From: an uncultured Carboxylicivirga sp.
GTDB lineage: Bacteria; Bacteroidota; Bacteroidia; Bacteroidales; Marinilabiliaceae
DNA length: 64,000 nucleotides
Reading direction: 5' to 3'
Assembly (NCBI RefSeq): GCF_963674565.1
Contig: NZ_OY771430.1
Location: forward strand, 5,928,994-5,992,993
Under the pieces are notes generated by a model that made no database searches, was not told the origin of the DNA, and saw only the letters and a program-made list of their open reading frames with translations. Shown here one piece after another: positions 25,108 through 34,206 of this stretch. How positions within the stretch are numbered: the stretch's first letter is position 1; each line of letters begins with the position of its first letter. The position numbers and the translations under genes are program-made.

Positions 25108-26257
25108 AATATTATATCGGGGTAAAATTGTTTGGCTGGCAGGTTGTTTATTCTTGTTTCAGGATGTATGGTCGCAAAACGATAGTATTAAGACAAATCT
25201 GTTAGCGTGGGGTGTTGGGTTGGCGGAAGATGTGTTGGATGCTGTTACATGGGAGAAAGGTAGGCATGTTGTTTCGGTTTATCCTGCTGCAGGTTATTCT
25301 CCACGTACTGGAATTGAAATTGGTGTGATGCCTGTTTGGCGAATCGGATCCTTAAATAAGGAGATGAATCGCCCAACTACTCTGGCGTCATCATTTCAGG
25401 TATCAACGAAAGGAATGTACGAAGTTAAGCTCGACTTGATTTCGTACTGGAAAAACAACTGGTCGTTAAGTTCCAAAATACAATATCTTTTTCTACCTGA
25501 TGAGTTCTTTGGTTTAGGCAATGGAATTAAAACAGAACCTTTTACTCAATACGACTTAAATTCCTTTGTATTTACTTCAGATATTGCCAAAGGATTAAAT
25601 GATAGATTTTTTATTGGATTAAGGCTTGATCTTAATAGTAATTCGAATGATAATATTGAAGGTGAGTTATTAAATGAGGCTATTTCAGGATTTAAAGGAG
25701 GTTGGGCAAATGGAATTGGACCTGTCTTTATATTCGACAATCGTAATGATGTTTTGTATCCTGCAAAAGGTTGGTTGATTACTGGATCGTCCCTTATCTA
25801 TAAAAAGTTTTTAGGGAGTGATGTTGATTTTAATCTGACATCAGTTGATGTTCGACGTTATTTTAATGTCATAAAAGACAATAGTATTTTGGCAGCTCAG
25901 CTGGTTGTTAATTCTGCATCGGGAAATGTACCCTTTTACAAATTACCTTCTGTTGGTGGTAAATATAATCTGCGAGGAATTCCTCACCCCTATAAATATA
26001 TTGATAAAACAAGCTGGTTTACTCAGTTGGAATGGCGGCAGAGAGTTTGGTGGCGCATTGGTGCTGTGGGTTTTGGTGGCTTAGGTAAGGTAATGCCTGA
26101 TTTTAATTCTTCCTGGTTTTCCGAACTTCATGCTGTTGCAGGTGTTGGATTGCGTTTTCAGGCTTTGCCAGAGGATGGTTTGAACTTTAGAATGGATTAT
26201 GGTTTCTCAAACCATAATGAGAGTGGTATTTTCTTTACAATTCGGGAGGCTTTTTAA
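25055..26257 (+). CDS. BamA/TamA-type outer-membrane barrel protein
   Basis: 400 residues if read from the TTG at 25055, overlapping the preceding gene by 53 bases; a TTG at 25097 is the other candidate and there is no ATG. A signal peptide ends near DVWSQ. The rest is amphipathic strands, with the barrel hallmarks VFIFDNRNDVLYPAKGWLI, GGKYNLRGIPHPY and a C-terminal aromatic residue. This is the bacterial surface antigen (Omp85 barrel) family without POTRA domains. It probably exports or passes an unknown substrate. Confidence 0.8.
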   Translation: MRILKILLRILIRLLTSKILYRGKIVWLAGCLFLFQDVWSQNDSIKTNLLAWGVGLAEDVLDAVTWEKGRHVVSVYPAAGYSPRTGIEIGVMPVWRIGSLNKEMNRPTTLASSFQVSTKGMYEVKLDLISYWKNNWSLSSKIQYLFLPDEFFGLGNGIKTEPFTQYDLNSFVFTSDIAKGLNDRFFIGLRLDLNSNSNDNIEGELLNEAISGFKGGWANGIGPVFIFDNRNDVLYPAKGWLITGSSLIYKKFLGSDVDFNLTSVDVRRYFNVIKDNSILAAQLVVNSASGNVPFYKLPSVGGKYNLRGIPHPYKYIDKTSWFTQLEWRQRVWWRIGAVGFGGLGKVMPDFNSSWFSELHAVAGVGLRFQALPEDGLNFRMDYGFSNHNESGIFFTIREAF

Positions 26258-26277
26258 TTCTATAAGCTATAATTTTC

Positions 26278-26304
26278 TTATTCATACTTAAAAAGTATGA
26301 ATAA
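26278..26304. repeat. 12-bp perfect inverted repeat
   Basis: Arms 26278-26289 and 26293-26304 around AAA, between the barrel gene and the Rrf2 gene. The T tract on the plus strand is missing, so it is either a weak terminator or an operator for the regulator downstream. Confidence 0.5.
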
Positions 26305-26453
26305 AAATAAACTACGATAAAACTGTATTCATCTAAAAATTAACACTTTGTAAAATATCCTATTGTAATAATATGATATATATGGATTAAATCATTTGTT
26401 TTTTATAAGACTTTGATTGATATTTGCCTATGTAAATAGTAAATAAGTAGGAT

Positions 26454-26873
26454 ATGTTTCCAAAGAAGGTATATTATGGATTAAGATTTGTTCTGGCTCT
26501 TGCAATTCTGCCTGAAGGTAGATTGAGAGGAGTGGCAGAGATAGCTGAGAATGAAGATTTACCGTTGAAATTCCTTGAGGCTATTGCAGTTATCCTTCGT
26601 AAAAAAGGAGTTGTTGATGTTAAAAGAGGAGCTGGAGGAGGTTATTTTCTGGCGAGGCCATTAAAGGATATTACACTGTATGATTTAATGAGTGTTTTGG
26701 ATGAGAAAATGGAAAAGCCTATAGAAAAAGAAGGAAATAATGCCAATATAGCTTCGGCTATATTTCTTCAGGAAGTTAAAGACGAATATGATGAGGTTCT
26801 GAAAACTTTTACGCTTGATAAGTTAAAGGCGCACTATAAAGAAGAAAATGATCACATCATGTATTATATCTAA
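26454..26873 (+). CDS. Rrf2-family regulator, CymR-like
   Basis: 139 residues. Winged helix of the Rrf2 type: YYGLRFVLALAIL, GVAEIAENEDLPLKFLEAIAVILRKKGVVDVKRGAGGGYFLARP. There are no cysteines in the region that binds an Fe-S cluster in IscR or NsrR. That feature, and its place 31 bases before cysK, resemble CymR, which controls cysteine synthesis through an interaction with CysK. Control of the sulfur genes downstream is a strong inference. Confidence 0.86.
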   Translation: MFPKKVYYGLRFVLALAILPEGRLRGVAEIAENEDLPLKFLEAIAVILRKKGVVDVKRGAGGGYFLARPLKDITLYDLMSVLDEKMEKPIEKEGNNANIASAIFLQEVKDEYDEVLKTFTLDKLKAHYKEENDHIMYYI

Positions 26874-26904
26874 AAATAAGTGATAACCATAAAATATTAA
26901 AACC

Positions 26905-27828
26905 ATGAGCAAAATAGCTGAGAACGTTACCGCCTTGATAGGTAACACACCGTTGGTAAAAGTAAATAAGTTGGCTGAAGGAGCTTCAGCAGAGGTAGTT
27001 GCCAAGTTGGAATTTTTTAATCCGGCAAGTTCGGTAAAAGATCGTATTGCATTTGCAATGATAACTGATGCCGAGAAAAACGGAAAGATAGATAAAGACA
27101 CAGTATTGGTTGAACCAACCAGTGGAAATACTGGAGTAGGATTGGCTTTTGTGGCAGCAGTGAAGGGTTACCGCCTGATTCTTACAATGCCCGAAAGTAT
27201 GAGTATAGAACGTAGGAAGTTGCTGAAAAAATTTGGTGCCGAGCTGGTTCTTACACCTGCTGAAAAAGGAATGAAAGGAGCCATTGAAAAGGCAAATGAA
27301 TTAGCTGATGAATTGCCTAAAGCATTTATTCCTCAGCAGTTTAATAATGCTGCCAATCCTGAGGTTCACAGAAATACAACCGCATTGGAAATTTGGAATG
27401 ATACAGATGGTAAAGTTGATATTTTTGTTGCCGGAATAGGAACAGGAGGTACAATTACCGGAGTTGGCGAAGTTCTGAAACAAAAAAATCCGAACGTAAA
27501 AGTGGTGGCTGTGGAGCCTGAATCTTCACCAGTTTTATCGGGTGGAAATCCTGGGCCTCATAAGATTCAGGGTATCGGAGCTGGTTTTGTTCCGGGTGTT
27601 TTAAATACCGAAGTTTACGATGAAGTGATTCGTGTATCAAATGAAGACGCCATTGAAACAGCACATCATGCTGCGGTATGCGAAGGTATTCTTTGCGGAT
27701 ATTCTTCAGGAGCTGCTCTTTGGGCTGCATTAGAAGTTGCAAAACGTCCTGAAAATGCAGGTAAAAGAGTTGTTGTTGTATTGCCGGATACAGGCGAACG
27801 CTATTTGAGCACATTTAATATCGATTAA
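26905..27828 (+). CDS. cysK: cysteine synthase (O-acetylserine sulfhydrylase)
   Basis: 307 residues. PLP enzyme joining sulfide to O-acetylserine. PLP lysine in NPASSVKDRIA (about K45), substrate loop EPTSGNTGVGLAF, phosphate-binding GIGTGGTITGVGE, and the C-terminal SSGAALWAALEVA. Length fits CysK better than CysM. It follows the Rrf2 regulator by 31 bases and supplies the step after sulfite reductase. Confidence 0.95.
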   Translation: MSKIAENVTALIGNTPLVKVNKLAEGASAEVVAKLEFFNPASSVKDRIAFAMITDAEKNGKIDKDTVLVEPTSGNTGVGLAFVAAVKGYRLILTMPESMSIERRKLLKKFGAELVLTPAEKGMKGAIEKANELADELPKAFIPQQFNNAANPEVHRNTTALEIWNDTDGKVDIFVAGIGTGGTITGVGEVLKQKNPNVKVVAVEPESSPVLSGGNPGPHKIQGIGAGFVPGVLNTEVYDEVIRVSNEDAIETAHHAAVCEGILCGYSSGAALWAALEVAKRPENAGKRVVVVLPDTGERYLSTFNID

Positions 27829-28066
27829 GGATATCAGATTCAAGGGGCATTTTTTAACCACATTACAAATGTCCTTTGAATTGCATTCATTAACCATAAA
27901 TAAACCGTTATGAATAGTTCGATTATATCCATTTCTACTCTCTCCAAACGAATGCCCTGAGGGGCTTCATAATCCATTTGCAAACAAGTCGGTTTGCTCT
28001 TTACTTCTAAATATTTTTTATCGACGAGTTATCGTCATGGGATTGTATTATCTAAATTATAAGTAA

Positions 28067-29830
28067 ATGTCAAATATAGCAGGTAGCAATGTTTTGCCAG
28101 TCGAATTATTGGGGAAAGCAGATGAACTGGTTAAAGAGTTATCAAAAGATCAGTTGATTTGGTTAGGAGGATACTTATCTGGTATTGGGCTTCAAAATGA
28201 AGGTCCCATTGTTGAAACAGCACAATCAATTGCTGAATCTACCTTAACTATCCTGGTGGGATCGCACTCAGGAAATTCAAATATCGTTGCAAAAGCAATA
28301 CAAAATCAAGCCAGTTCGATAGGAGTAAAAGCCGAGGTGAGTAATATGCTTGATTACAAAGTGAAGAAACTGAAAGATGAATCAAATGTAATAATTATTG
28401 TTTCGACACACGGTGAAGGAGAACCTCCTGCAGCCGCCGAAGAATTATACAAGGTTCTGGATACAAAAAGAGTCGGTGATTTATCAGGTGTTAATTTTTC
28501 AGTGATTGCTCTTGGTGACAGCAGTTATAAAAAATTCTGTCAGGTTGGTCTGGATTTTCATGACCGACTCATTTCAAGAGGAGCTAAACCTTTGGCTGAA
28601 GCTGTTTTACTTGATGTTGATTTTCTTGATCAACTTGAAACTGTTGTTGCCGGTACTTTGGATTTGTTTGGGTCAATAAATACCGTTTCTAAACCTCAGA
28701 TTTCTTCAAAAACTGCAATTGTTCCATCAGGAAATAAAATTCATCAGGCTGAAGTGCTTAACAAGGTGAACCTGAATGGCAGGGGATCTAAGAAGGAAAC
28801 CTATCACATAGAGCTGTCTTTGGAAGATTCAGGATTGGAATATGAACCAGGCGATGCTTTGGAAGTTTTTGCCATTAATAATGAAGAGCTGGTTAATCAG
28901 ATTATTACCAAGCTTGGCCTTGATAAAAATCAGCAGGTTCAAATTAAGGATGAAACAGTATCATTGGCTGATGCATTAAAATACCATCGAGAAATAACTA
29001 TTGTGACATTGCCCGTTATTAAAAAGTTATCGGCTTATGTGAATGAATCAGACCTTGATACTTTACTTGATAACATTGATGAATTGGATGTTTATCTCGA
29101 AGGTTGCGATTTGTTTGATGTGATAACTGATTACGATTTTAAACTGAATGCCCAGCAGTTGGTCGACTCTCTTCGTTCTTTTATGCCTCGGGCTTATTCA
29201 ATTTCTTCAGCTCAATCGGAGGTTGGTGATGAAGTGCATTTAACTGTGGGAGCTGTTCGTTATGAAAAAAATGACAGGTTGCATGAAGGAGCTTGTTCTG
29301 TTTTTTTGGCCGATCGTATCGAAGTGGAAGAGAAAGTGGGAGTAAGGGTAAAAAGAAATGAAGGTTTTAAGTTACCTGAACAGGATAAATCAATAATAAT
29401 GATTGGCCCCGGAACAGGCATTGCTCCATTTAGATCATTTATTCAGGAACGGGCTGAGCAAGGTGCTGTGGGTAAAAACTGGCTGATTTATGGAGATCAA
29501 CATTTTGAAACTGATTTTCTGTATCAGACAGAATGGTTAAAACATAGGTCAAACGGTGTGATCAATCAAATTGATGTAGCATTCTCACGCGATCAGGAAG
29601 AGAAAGTATATGTACAGCATCGATTACTACAGAAAAGCAACGAAGTATATAAGTGGTTAGAGGATGGAGCCTACATTTATGTGTGTGGTGATAAAAACAA
29701 TATGGCAAAAGACGTAAGAAATGCTTTCCTCGAAATTCTTCAAAATGAAGGTGGATTAGATAAAGAGCAGGCAGAAGAGAAACTATTTGAATTACGAAAG
29801 TTGAATCGTTATCAGGAGGATGTTTACTAA
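28067..29830 (+). CDS. cysJ: sulfite reductase flavoprotein subunit
   Basis: 587 residues. Flavodoxin domain (about 60-200: VGSHSGNSNIVAKAI, STHGEGEPP, ALGDSSYKKFC), FAD domain with a connecting insert (about 215-440: RAYSISS, GACSVFLAD) and NADPH domain (GPGTGIAPFRSF, YVCGDKNNMAKDV), ending in RYQEDVY like E. coli CysJ. It passes electrons from NADPH to the hemoprotein encoded 28 bases downstream. The upstream gap of 238 bases may hold a leader element (see findings). Confidence 0.94.
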   Translation: MSNIAGSNVLPVELLGKADELVKELSKDQLIWLGGYLSGIGLQNEGPIVETAQSIAESTLTILVGSHSGNSNIVAKAIQNQASSIGVKAEVSNMLDYKVKKLKDESNVIIIVSTHGEGEPPAAAEELYKVLDTKRVGDLSGVNFSVIALGDSSYKKFCQVGLDFHDRLISRGAKPLAEAVLLDVDFLDQLETVVAGTLDLFGSINTVSKPQISSKTAIVPSGNKIHQAEVLNKVNLNGRGSKKETYHIELSLEDSGLEYEPGDALEVFAINNEELVNQIITKLGLDKNQQVQIKDETVSLADALKYHREITIVTLPVIKKLSAYVNESDLDTLLDNIDELDVYLEGCDLFDVITDYDFKLNAQQLVDSLRSFMPRAYSISSAQSEVGDEVHLTVGAVRYEKNDRLHEGACSVFLADRIEVEEKVGVRVKRNEGFKLPEQDKSIIMIGPGTGIAPFRSFIQERAEQGAVGKNWLIYGDQHFETDFLYQTEWLKHRSNGVINQIDVAFSRDQEEKVYVQHRLLQKSNEVYKWLEDGAYIYVCGDKNNMAKDVRNAFLEILQNEGGLDKEQAEEKLFELRKLNRYQEDVY

Positions 29831-29858
29831 CCTCATTTACCACACTTAAATAAAAGTC

Positions 29859-31574
29859 ATGACCAAAATTAAAGATATACCCCAACCGCAGCAATGGAAA
29901 CCATCGGAGGTTGAGCATATAAAGATTAAAAGTAATTTTCTGAGAGGAACATTAGTTGAAAGCCTTGATGATTCTATAACAGGAGCTATTGCTCCGGATG
30001 ATATCCAACTGATCAAGTTTCATGGTAGTTATCAGCAAACAGATAGAGATCTGGATGATGAACGCAAGCGCCAAAAGCTTGAGCCATTATACAGTTTTAT
30101 GATCAGGGCGCGTGTGCCGGCAGGTGTTTCAACCTCACAGCAATGGATTGCTTTTGATGAATTATCAGACCAATACGGTAATGGTACATTGAAGTTGACA
30201 ACACGCCAGGCTTTTCAATTGCACGGTATCATTAAACGAAACCTTCGTCAGACAATGAAAGGTATCAATGATGCCTTGCTCGATAGCATTGCTGCCTGTG
30301 GCGATGTGAACCGAAATGTGATGAGTACTTCTAATAAAGGCCTATCGCCTGTTGTTGGTGAACTGGCAGTATTTGCCAAAACTATCAGCGACCATTTATT
30401 GCCCAAAACAACTGCTTATCACGAGATATGGTTGAATCAGAAATTAATAGCCGGAGGTGAGCAGGATGAGGAGCCAATTTATGGTAAAACTTATTTGCCA
30501 CGTAAATTCAAAATTGCTATAGCTGTTCCGCCCTATAACGATACTGATGTTTTTGCCAATGATATAGGACTTATAGCTATTGTTGAAAAGGATGAGTTAA
30601 TTGGATACAATGTTGCAGTTGGCGGTGGAATGGGTAAAACATACGGACTTACTGAAACCTATCCTCGTTTGGCTGATGTTATTGGTTTTGTAAAGAAGGA
30701 TAAAGCTCTGCATGTAGTTGAAGAAATCGTTAAGGTGCAACGTGATTTTGGCAATCGTGAAAACCGTAAGCTGGCTCGTCTTAAGTATACAATTGATCGA
30801 ATTGGAATTGATGCATTTGTCAATGTTTTAGAAGATCGGTTAGGATTTGAACTGGAGGCCTCAAAACCGTATCATTTTGAAAGTAATGGTGATGTTTTTG
30901 GATGGAAAAAAGCTGCAGATGGTAAGTGGTTTACAGGTTTGTTTATTGAACATGGCAGAATAAAAGATACTGAAACCTTAAAATTAAAGGAAGGATTACG
31001 AAAAGTGGCTGAACTACATGCCTGTGATTTTCGTTTAACTGGAAACCAGGGTTTGGTTTTGGGCAATATAGCAGAAAGCAACAAAGAAAAGATTCAAACC
31101 ATTCTTGCGGAATACGGGATTGGAGAAGGAGAAAACCTGAGTGGTTTACGAAAGAATGCCATTGCTTGTGTAGCCCTAAATACCTGTACCATGGCTTTTG
31201 CTGAGGCTGAGCGTTACTTGCCAAAGCTCATTGATAAACTGGATTTGCTTCTAGAGAAAACCGGGCTAACGAATGATGATATTCTTATTCGAATGACTGG
31301 TTGTCCAAATGGATGTGGCCGTCCGTTTTTAGGTGAGATTGGATTGGTTGGACGAGCACCTGGAAGATATAACTTATACCTGGGAGCTGGTTTCTCAGGA
31401 AATCGATTGAATACTCTTTACAGAGAGATGGTTGATGAAAATGAAATCTTAAGCTTGTTGGAACCATTGTTCAAACAATATTCTGAGGAGAGATTAAGCG
31501 GAGAACGTTTCGGAGATTTTGTTGTTCGAAAAGAGATAATTAGTCCGGCTAATGAGATAAAAGTGGTAAAATAA
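29859..31574 (+). CDS. cysI: sulfite reductase hemoprotein (beta) subunit
   Basis: 571 residues. Reduces sulfite to sulfide with six electrons. The 4Fe-4S/siroheme cysteines are present as ACVALNTC (C-x5-C) and GCPNGCGRP (C-x3-C). Anion-binding segments such as LKLTTRQAFQLHG and CGDVNRNVM are kept. The length matches E. coli CysI. Siroheme for this enzyme would come from the two genes further downstream. Confidence 0.96.
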   Translation: MTKIKDIPQPQQWKPSEVEHIKIKSNFLRGTLVESLDDSITGAIAPDDIQLIKFHGSYQQTDRDLDDERKRQKLEPLYSFMIRARVPAGVSTSQQWIAFDELSDQYGNGTLKLTTRQAFQLHGIIKRNLRQTMKGINDALLDSIAACGDVNRNVMSTSNKGLSPVVGELAVFAKTISDHLLPKTTAYHEIWLNQKLIAGGEQDEEPIYGKTYLPRKFKIAIAVPPYNDTDVFANDIGLIAIVEKDELIGYNVAVGGGMGKTYGLTETYPRLADVIGFVKKDKALHVVEEIVKVQRDFGNRENRKLARLKYTIDRIGIDAFVNVLEDRLGFELEASKPYHFESNGDVFGWKKAADGKWFTGLFIEHGRIKDTETLKLKEGLRKVAELHACDFRLTGNQGLVLGNIAESNKEKIQTILAEYGIGEGENLSGLRKNAIACVALNTCTMAFAEAERYLPKLIDKLDLLLEKTGLTNDDILIRMTGCPNGCGRPFLGEIGLVGRAPGRYNLYLGAGFSGNRLNTLYREMVDENEILSLLEPLFKQYSEERLSGERFGDFVVRKEIISPANEIKVVK

Positions 31575-31583
31575 TCCGCAGCT

Positions 31584-31814
31584 ATGAAGGAAAAAAGATA
31601 CAGGAGCATTGTTAAAACTATCTCATGGCGAATAACCGGAACGATAGATACTTTTCTGGTTTCGTACCTTATTACAGGGAAAGTGGGAATTGCAGCTTCC
31701 ATAAGTGGTGTAGAGGTTTTTACTAAACTGTTACTTTATTATTTACACGAGCGTGTATGGAACAGAATTAAGCTGGGACGAGAAAAGATGACAGATCCGG
31801 AATATCAGATTTAG
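31584..31814 (+). CDS. DUF2061 membrane protein
   Basis: 76 residues: KRYRSIVKTISWRITGTIDTFLVSYLITG, then IAASISGVEVFTKLLLYYLHERVWNRI, two membrane helices. This is DUF2061, a small family often found beside or fused to sulfate-assimilation genes in Bacteroidota. It starts 9 bases after cysI. Its function is not established; a role in sulfur-anion handling at the membrane is a guess from context. Confidence 0.88.
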   Translation: MKEKRYRSIVKTISWRITGTIDTFLVSYLITGKVGIAASISGVEVFTKLLLYYLHERVWNRIKLGREKMTDPEYQI

Positions 31815-31836
31815 AAATTATTTAATGTATTGAGAT

Positions 31837-32319
31837 ATGAATTTTTTACCGGTTGCAATTGACATAGAAAGAGAGTCCATTTTAATAATTGGAGGAGGAA
31901 AAGTGGCTATCCACAAAATAGAATCTCTCGAAAAGTTTACACATAATATTAAAATAATTGCGTTAGATGTTGTTGATGAAATCAGGGAAAGAGGATTTAT
32001 CGAGATCGTTGAAAAAGCTTATGAACCAACCGATTTAAAAGGTCATCTATTGGTATATGCAGCAACCAATAACCACGAACTGAATAGTCAGATAAGAGCT
32101 GATGCTTTAAATTACAGATGTCTGGTAAATGTTGTTGACAAACCTTCCAACTGCGATTTTATCTCACCAGCCATCTATAAGAAAGATCAGATGACCGTAG
32201 CTGTCAGTTCAAATGGTGAAAATGTTTATGCAGCTATTAACTGGAGAAATAAAATAAGAGAATTAGGAGAGAATGGAGAACTTCCGGAAGTAAAGTCTAA
32301 AGAAGAGTCTCGTTTTTAA
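31837..32319 (+). CDS. precorrin-2 dehydrogenase (siroheme synthase N-terminal type)
   Basis: 160 residues. Rossmann domain with GGGKVAIHKIESLEKF in place of the classical GGGxVAxRK, then YAATNNHELNSQI and VNVVDKPSNCDFISPAIYKK, as in CysG N-terminus, Met8 and SirC. It oxidises precorrin-2 to sirohydrochlorin and may also insert iron. Located between the sulfite reductase and SUMT-HemD genes, it completes siroheme synthesis. Confidence 0.9.
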   Translation: MNFLPVAIDIERESILIIGGGKVAIHKIESLEKFTHNIKIIALDVVDEIRERGFIEIVEKAYEPTDLKGHLLVYAATNNHELNSQIRADALNYRCLVNVVDKPSNCDFISPAIYKKDQMTVAVSSNGENVYAAINWRNKIRELGENGELPEVKSKEESRF

Positions 32320-32346
32320 TTAGTAACCATTAAAACCATTCATATT

Positions 32347-34008
32347 ATGTACGAAGTCATTTTAAAAAGCTATGAGCCGGTTTTGGATAATGTTTTGCCT
32401 GAGATTGAATCAGCATTGCCTGCTCAGACAAAACTTCAGTGGAATTTTGCCAATGCAAAAAAACGCTTGGGAACAGAAGAGCTGATGATGTTGTACATGG
32501 GAGATGTTGATTTGGTTTTAGTTCAACGGGATAAGATTGATGTGACTTTGCCCGAGGGGGTAAAAATACAGGCTGTATTAAACGGACCTGAGAAAGAGAC
32601 ATTGGTTCTTATTTCGCTAAAAGAATTGCAGTTCGATTTTTGGTCAATTGATCAGCGTCGAAAATATGGTCAGGTTCATATTGTAGGATTTGGTCCGGGT
32701 AATCCTGAGCTACTAACCATTAAAGCTCATCGTTTATTACAGGAAGCTGATGTAATATTCTATGATGACCTCATTGACCAGAATTATTTAGATCAGTTTA
32801 AGGGTGAAAAACGTTATGTAGGTAAACGTAAAGGTCAGCATAGTGCACGACAGGAAAATATAAACGAACTACTTTATCAGGCTGCGCTTAGCGGAAATAA
32901 AGTGGTGCGTATCAAAGGTGGTGATCCGCTTATTTTTGGAAGAGGTGGAGAAGAATATCATTATTTAGATCAACGATTTATTGAAGCTGAAATAGTGCCA
33001 GGCATTACTGCTGCATTGGCAGCAGCTGCAGATGGTGTTATTCCACTTACATCAAGAGGATTAAGTACATCGGTGGCATTTGCTTTAGGACATGATGCCT
33101 CGCATAATAACCTGCCGCACGCTGATACATTGGTGTTTTATATGGCAGCGTCGCAACAAAAGAAATGGGCGAGGAGGTTGATAAAAGAAGGTTGGCCTGC
33201 TAATATTCCAGTGGCAGCTATACGAAATGCGTCTTTACCAGCAAAAGAGATTAAAAGATATACTCTTGATCAGTTGCAGAGTGAAGAAGAACTACTGCCA
33301 GCTCCTTGTTTGGTAATTGTTGGGCATACAGCAACTGAGAATGTGAAATCTCTTGGTCAGAAATGGCTGTATACCGGTTCTGATGTAAATGATTATAAGG
33401 ATGGAGGTATGGTTGTTCATAATCCGATGATCGACATCAAATCAATAGAACCCAATCATTGTGAAGTTGATTTATTAAAAAATCTCAACACATTTGATCG
33501 GTTGATTTTTGCGAGTCCTTTTGCTGTTAAGGAGTTTTTTAAAGCTTTATATAGTCTGGGATTGGATGCCAGAGCTTTGCATGGACTTAAAATTTCATCT
33601 ATCGGTCGGTCAACCTCAGCCAAATTAAAGAAATATGGACTTCGAATTCCTCCGGAGACTTCACAAAATAATATTGCGGCCATGTTAAAGGTTTTTGAGA
33701 ATGATGAGGTGAGAGGAGAACGGATTTTGCTACCCTGTTCAGTTCAACGATTTGATAAGTTACCCGAGGGTTTAAGATTGCTGGGTAATAAAGTAAAGGA
33801 ACTTTGTTTATATGAGAATATGATTCCTGAAAATGCAGTAAGGCATAATCTGGATGAATTTACGGGTGTTGTTTTTACCTCTCCAACAACCATTAAGCAT
33901 TTCTTTGAATTTTATGGTTCTTTTCCTTCTCATTTGGTTCCAATATGCCGTGGTGAAACAGCAGAACATATTTTTAGTCAGTTGTATAAAGAAGCTTTTG
34001 TGAGTTAA
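32347..34008 (+). CDS. SUMT-HemD fusion with N-terminal HMBS-like remnant
   Basis: 553 residues in three parts. Residues 108-345: uroporphyrinogen-III C-methyltransferase (VHIVGFGPGNPELLTIKAH, VVRIKGGDPLIFGRGGEE, VPGITAALAAAA, PLTSRG). Residues 355-553: uroporphyrinogen-III synthase (RLIFASPFAVKEFF, SIGRSTSAKLKKYGL, VVFTSPTTIKHFF). Residues 1-105 contain DLVLVQRDKIDVTLPEGVKIQAV followed by LVLISLKEL, resembling the substrate-domain strand of hydroxymethylbilane synthase (AVHSLKDxPTxLPEG) without catalytic residues. The protein makes precorrin-2 for siroheme. Confidence 0.88.
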   Translation: MYEVILKSYEPVLDNVLPEIESALPAQTKLQWNFANAKKRLGTEELMMLYMGDVDLVLVQRDKIDVTLPEGVKIQAVLNGPEKETLVLISLKELQFDFWSIDQRRKYGQVHIVGFGPGNPELLTIKAHRLLQEADVIFYDDLIDQNYLDQFKGEKRYVGKRKGQHSARQENINELLYQAALSGNKVVRIKGGDPLIFGRGGEEYHYLDQRFIEAEIVPGITAALAAAADGVIPLTSRGLSTSVAFALGHDASHNNLPHADTLVFYMAASQQKKWARRLIKEGWPANIPVAAIRNASLPAKEIKRYTLDQLQSEEELLPAPCLVIVGHTATENVKSLGQKWLYTGSDVNDYKDGGMVVHNPMIDIKSIEPNHCEVDLLKNLNTFDRLIFASPFAVKEFFKALYSLGLDARALHGLKISSIGRSTSAKLKKYGLRIPPETSQNNIAAMLKVFENDEVRGERILLPCSVQRFDKLPEGLRLLGNKVKELCLYENMIPENAVRHNLDEFTGVVFTSPTTIKHFFEFYGSFPSHLVPICRGETAEHIFSQLYKEAFVS

Positions 34009-34031
34009 TAATAGTTTGATATTGTGTTTAG

Positions 34032-34063
34032 AAAAGATCTGTATATGCAGATCTTTTCTTTTT
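34032..34063 (+). terminator. terminator of the sulfite reductase/siroheme operon
   Basis: Perfect 10-bp arms (34032-34041 and 34048-34057) followed by CTTTTT, 23 bases after the stop. Confidence 0.9.
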
Positions 34064-34143
34064 GCTTCAATGTTTATTGCTTTAATTAAATGAATATCGT
34101 AAAGTAATGCCATAAGTCCTGGGATCTCTTCTGAACTTGTCCA

Positions 34144-34181
34144 ATCTAAAAAAAAGACCTGCCAATAGTGACAAGTCTTTT
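34144..34181 (-). terminator. dps terminator
   Basis: 12-base arms (34152-34163 and 34170-34181, two wobbles) with TTTTTTTT following on the minus strand. Confidence 0.85.
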
Positions 34182-34206
34182 CCATGTAGGTTAAAAATAT
34201 GCGGTC

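Noticed and set aside
33808..34185. 125-codon minus-strand ORF
   Set aside because: Lies across the end of the SUMT-HemD gene and two terminators; composition is that of a shadow frame.
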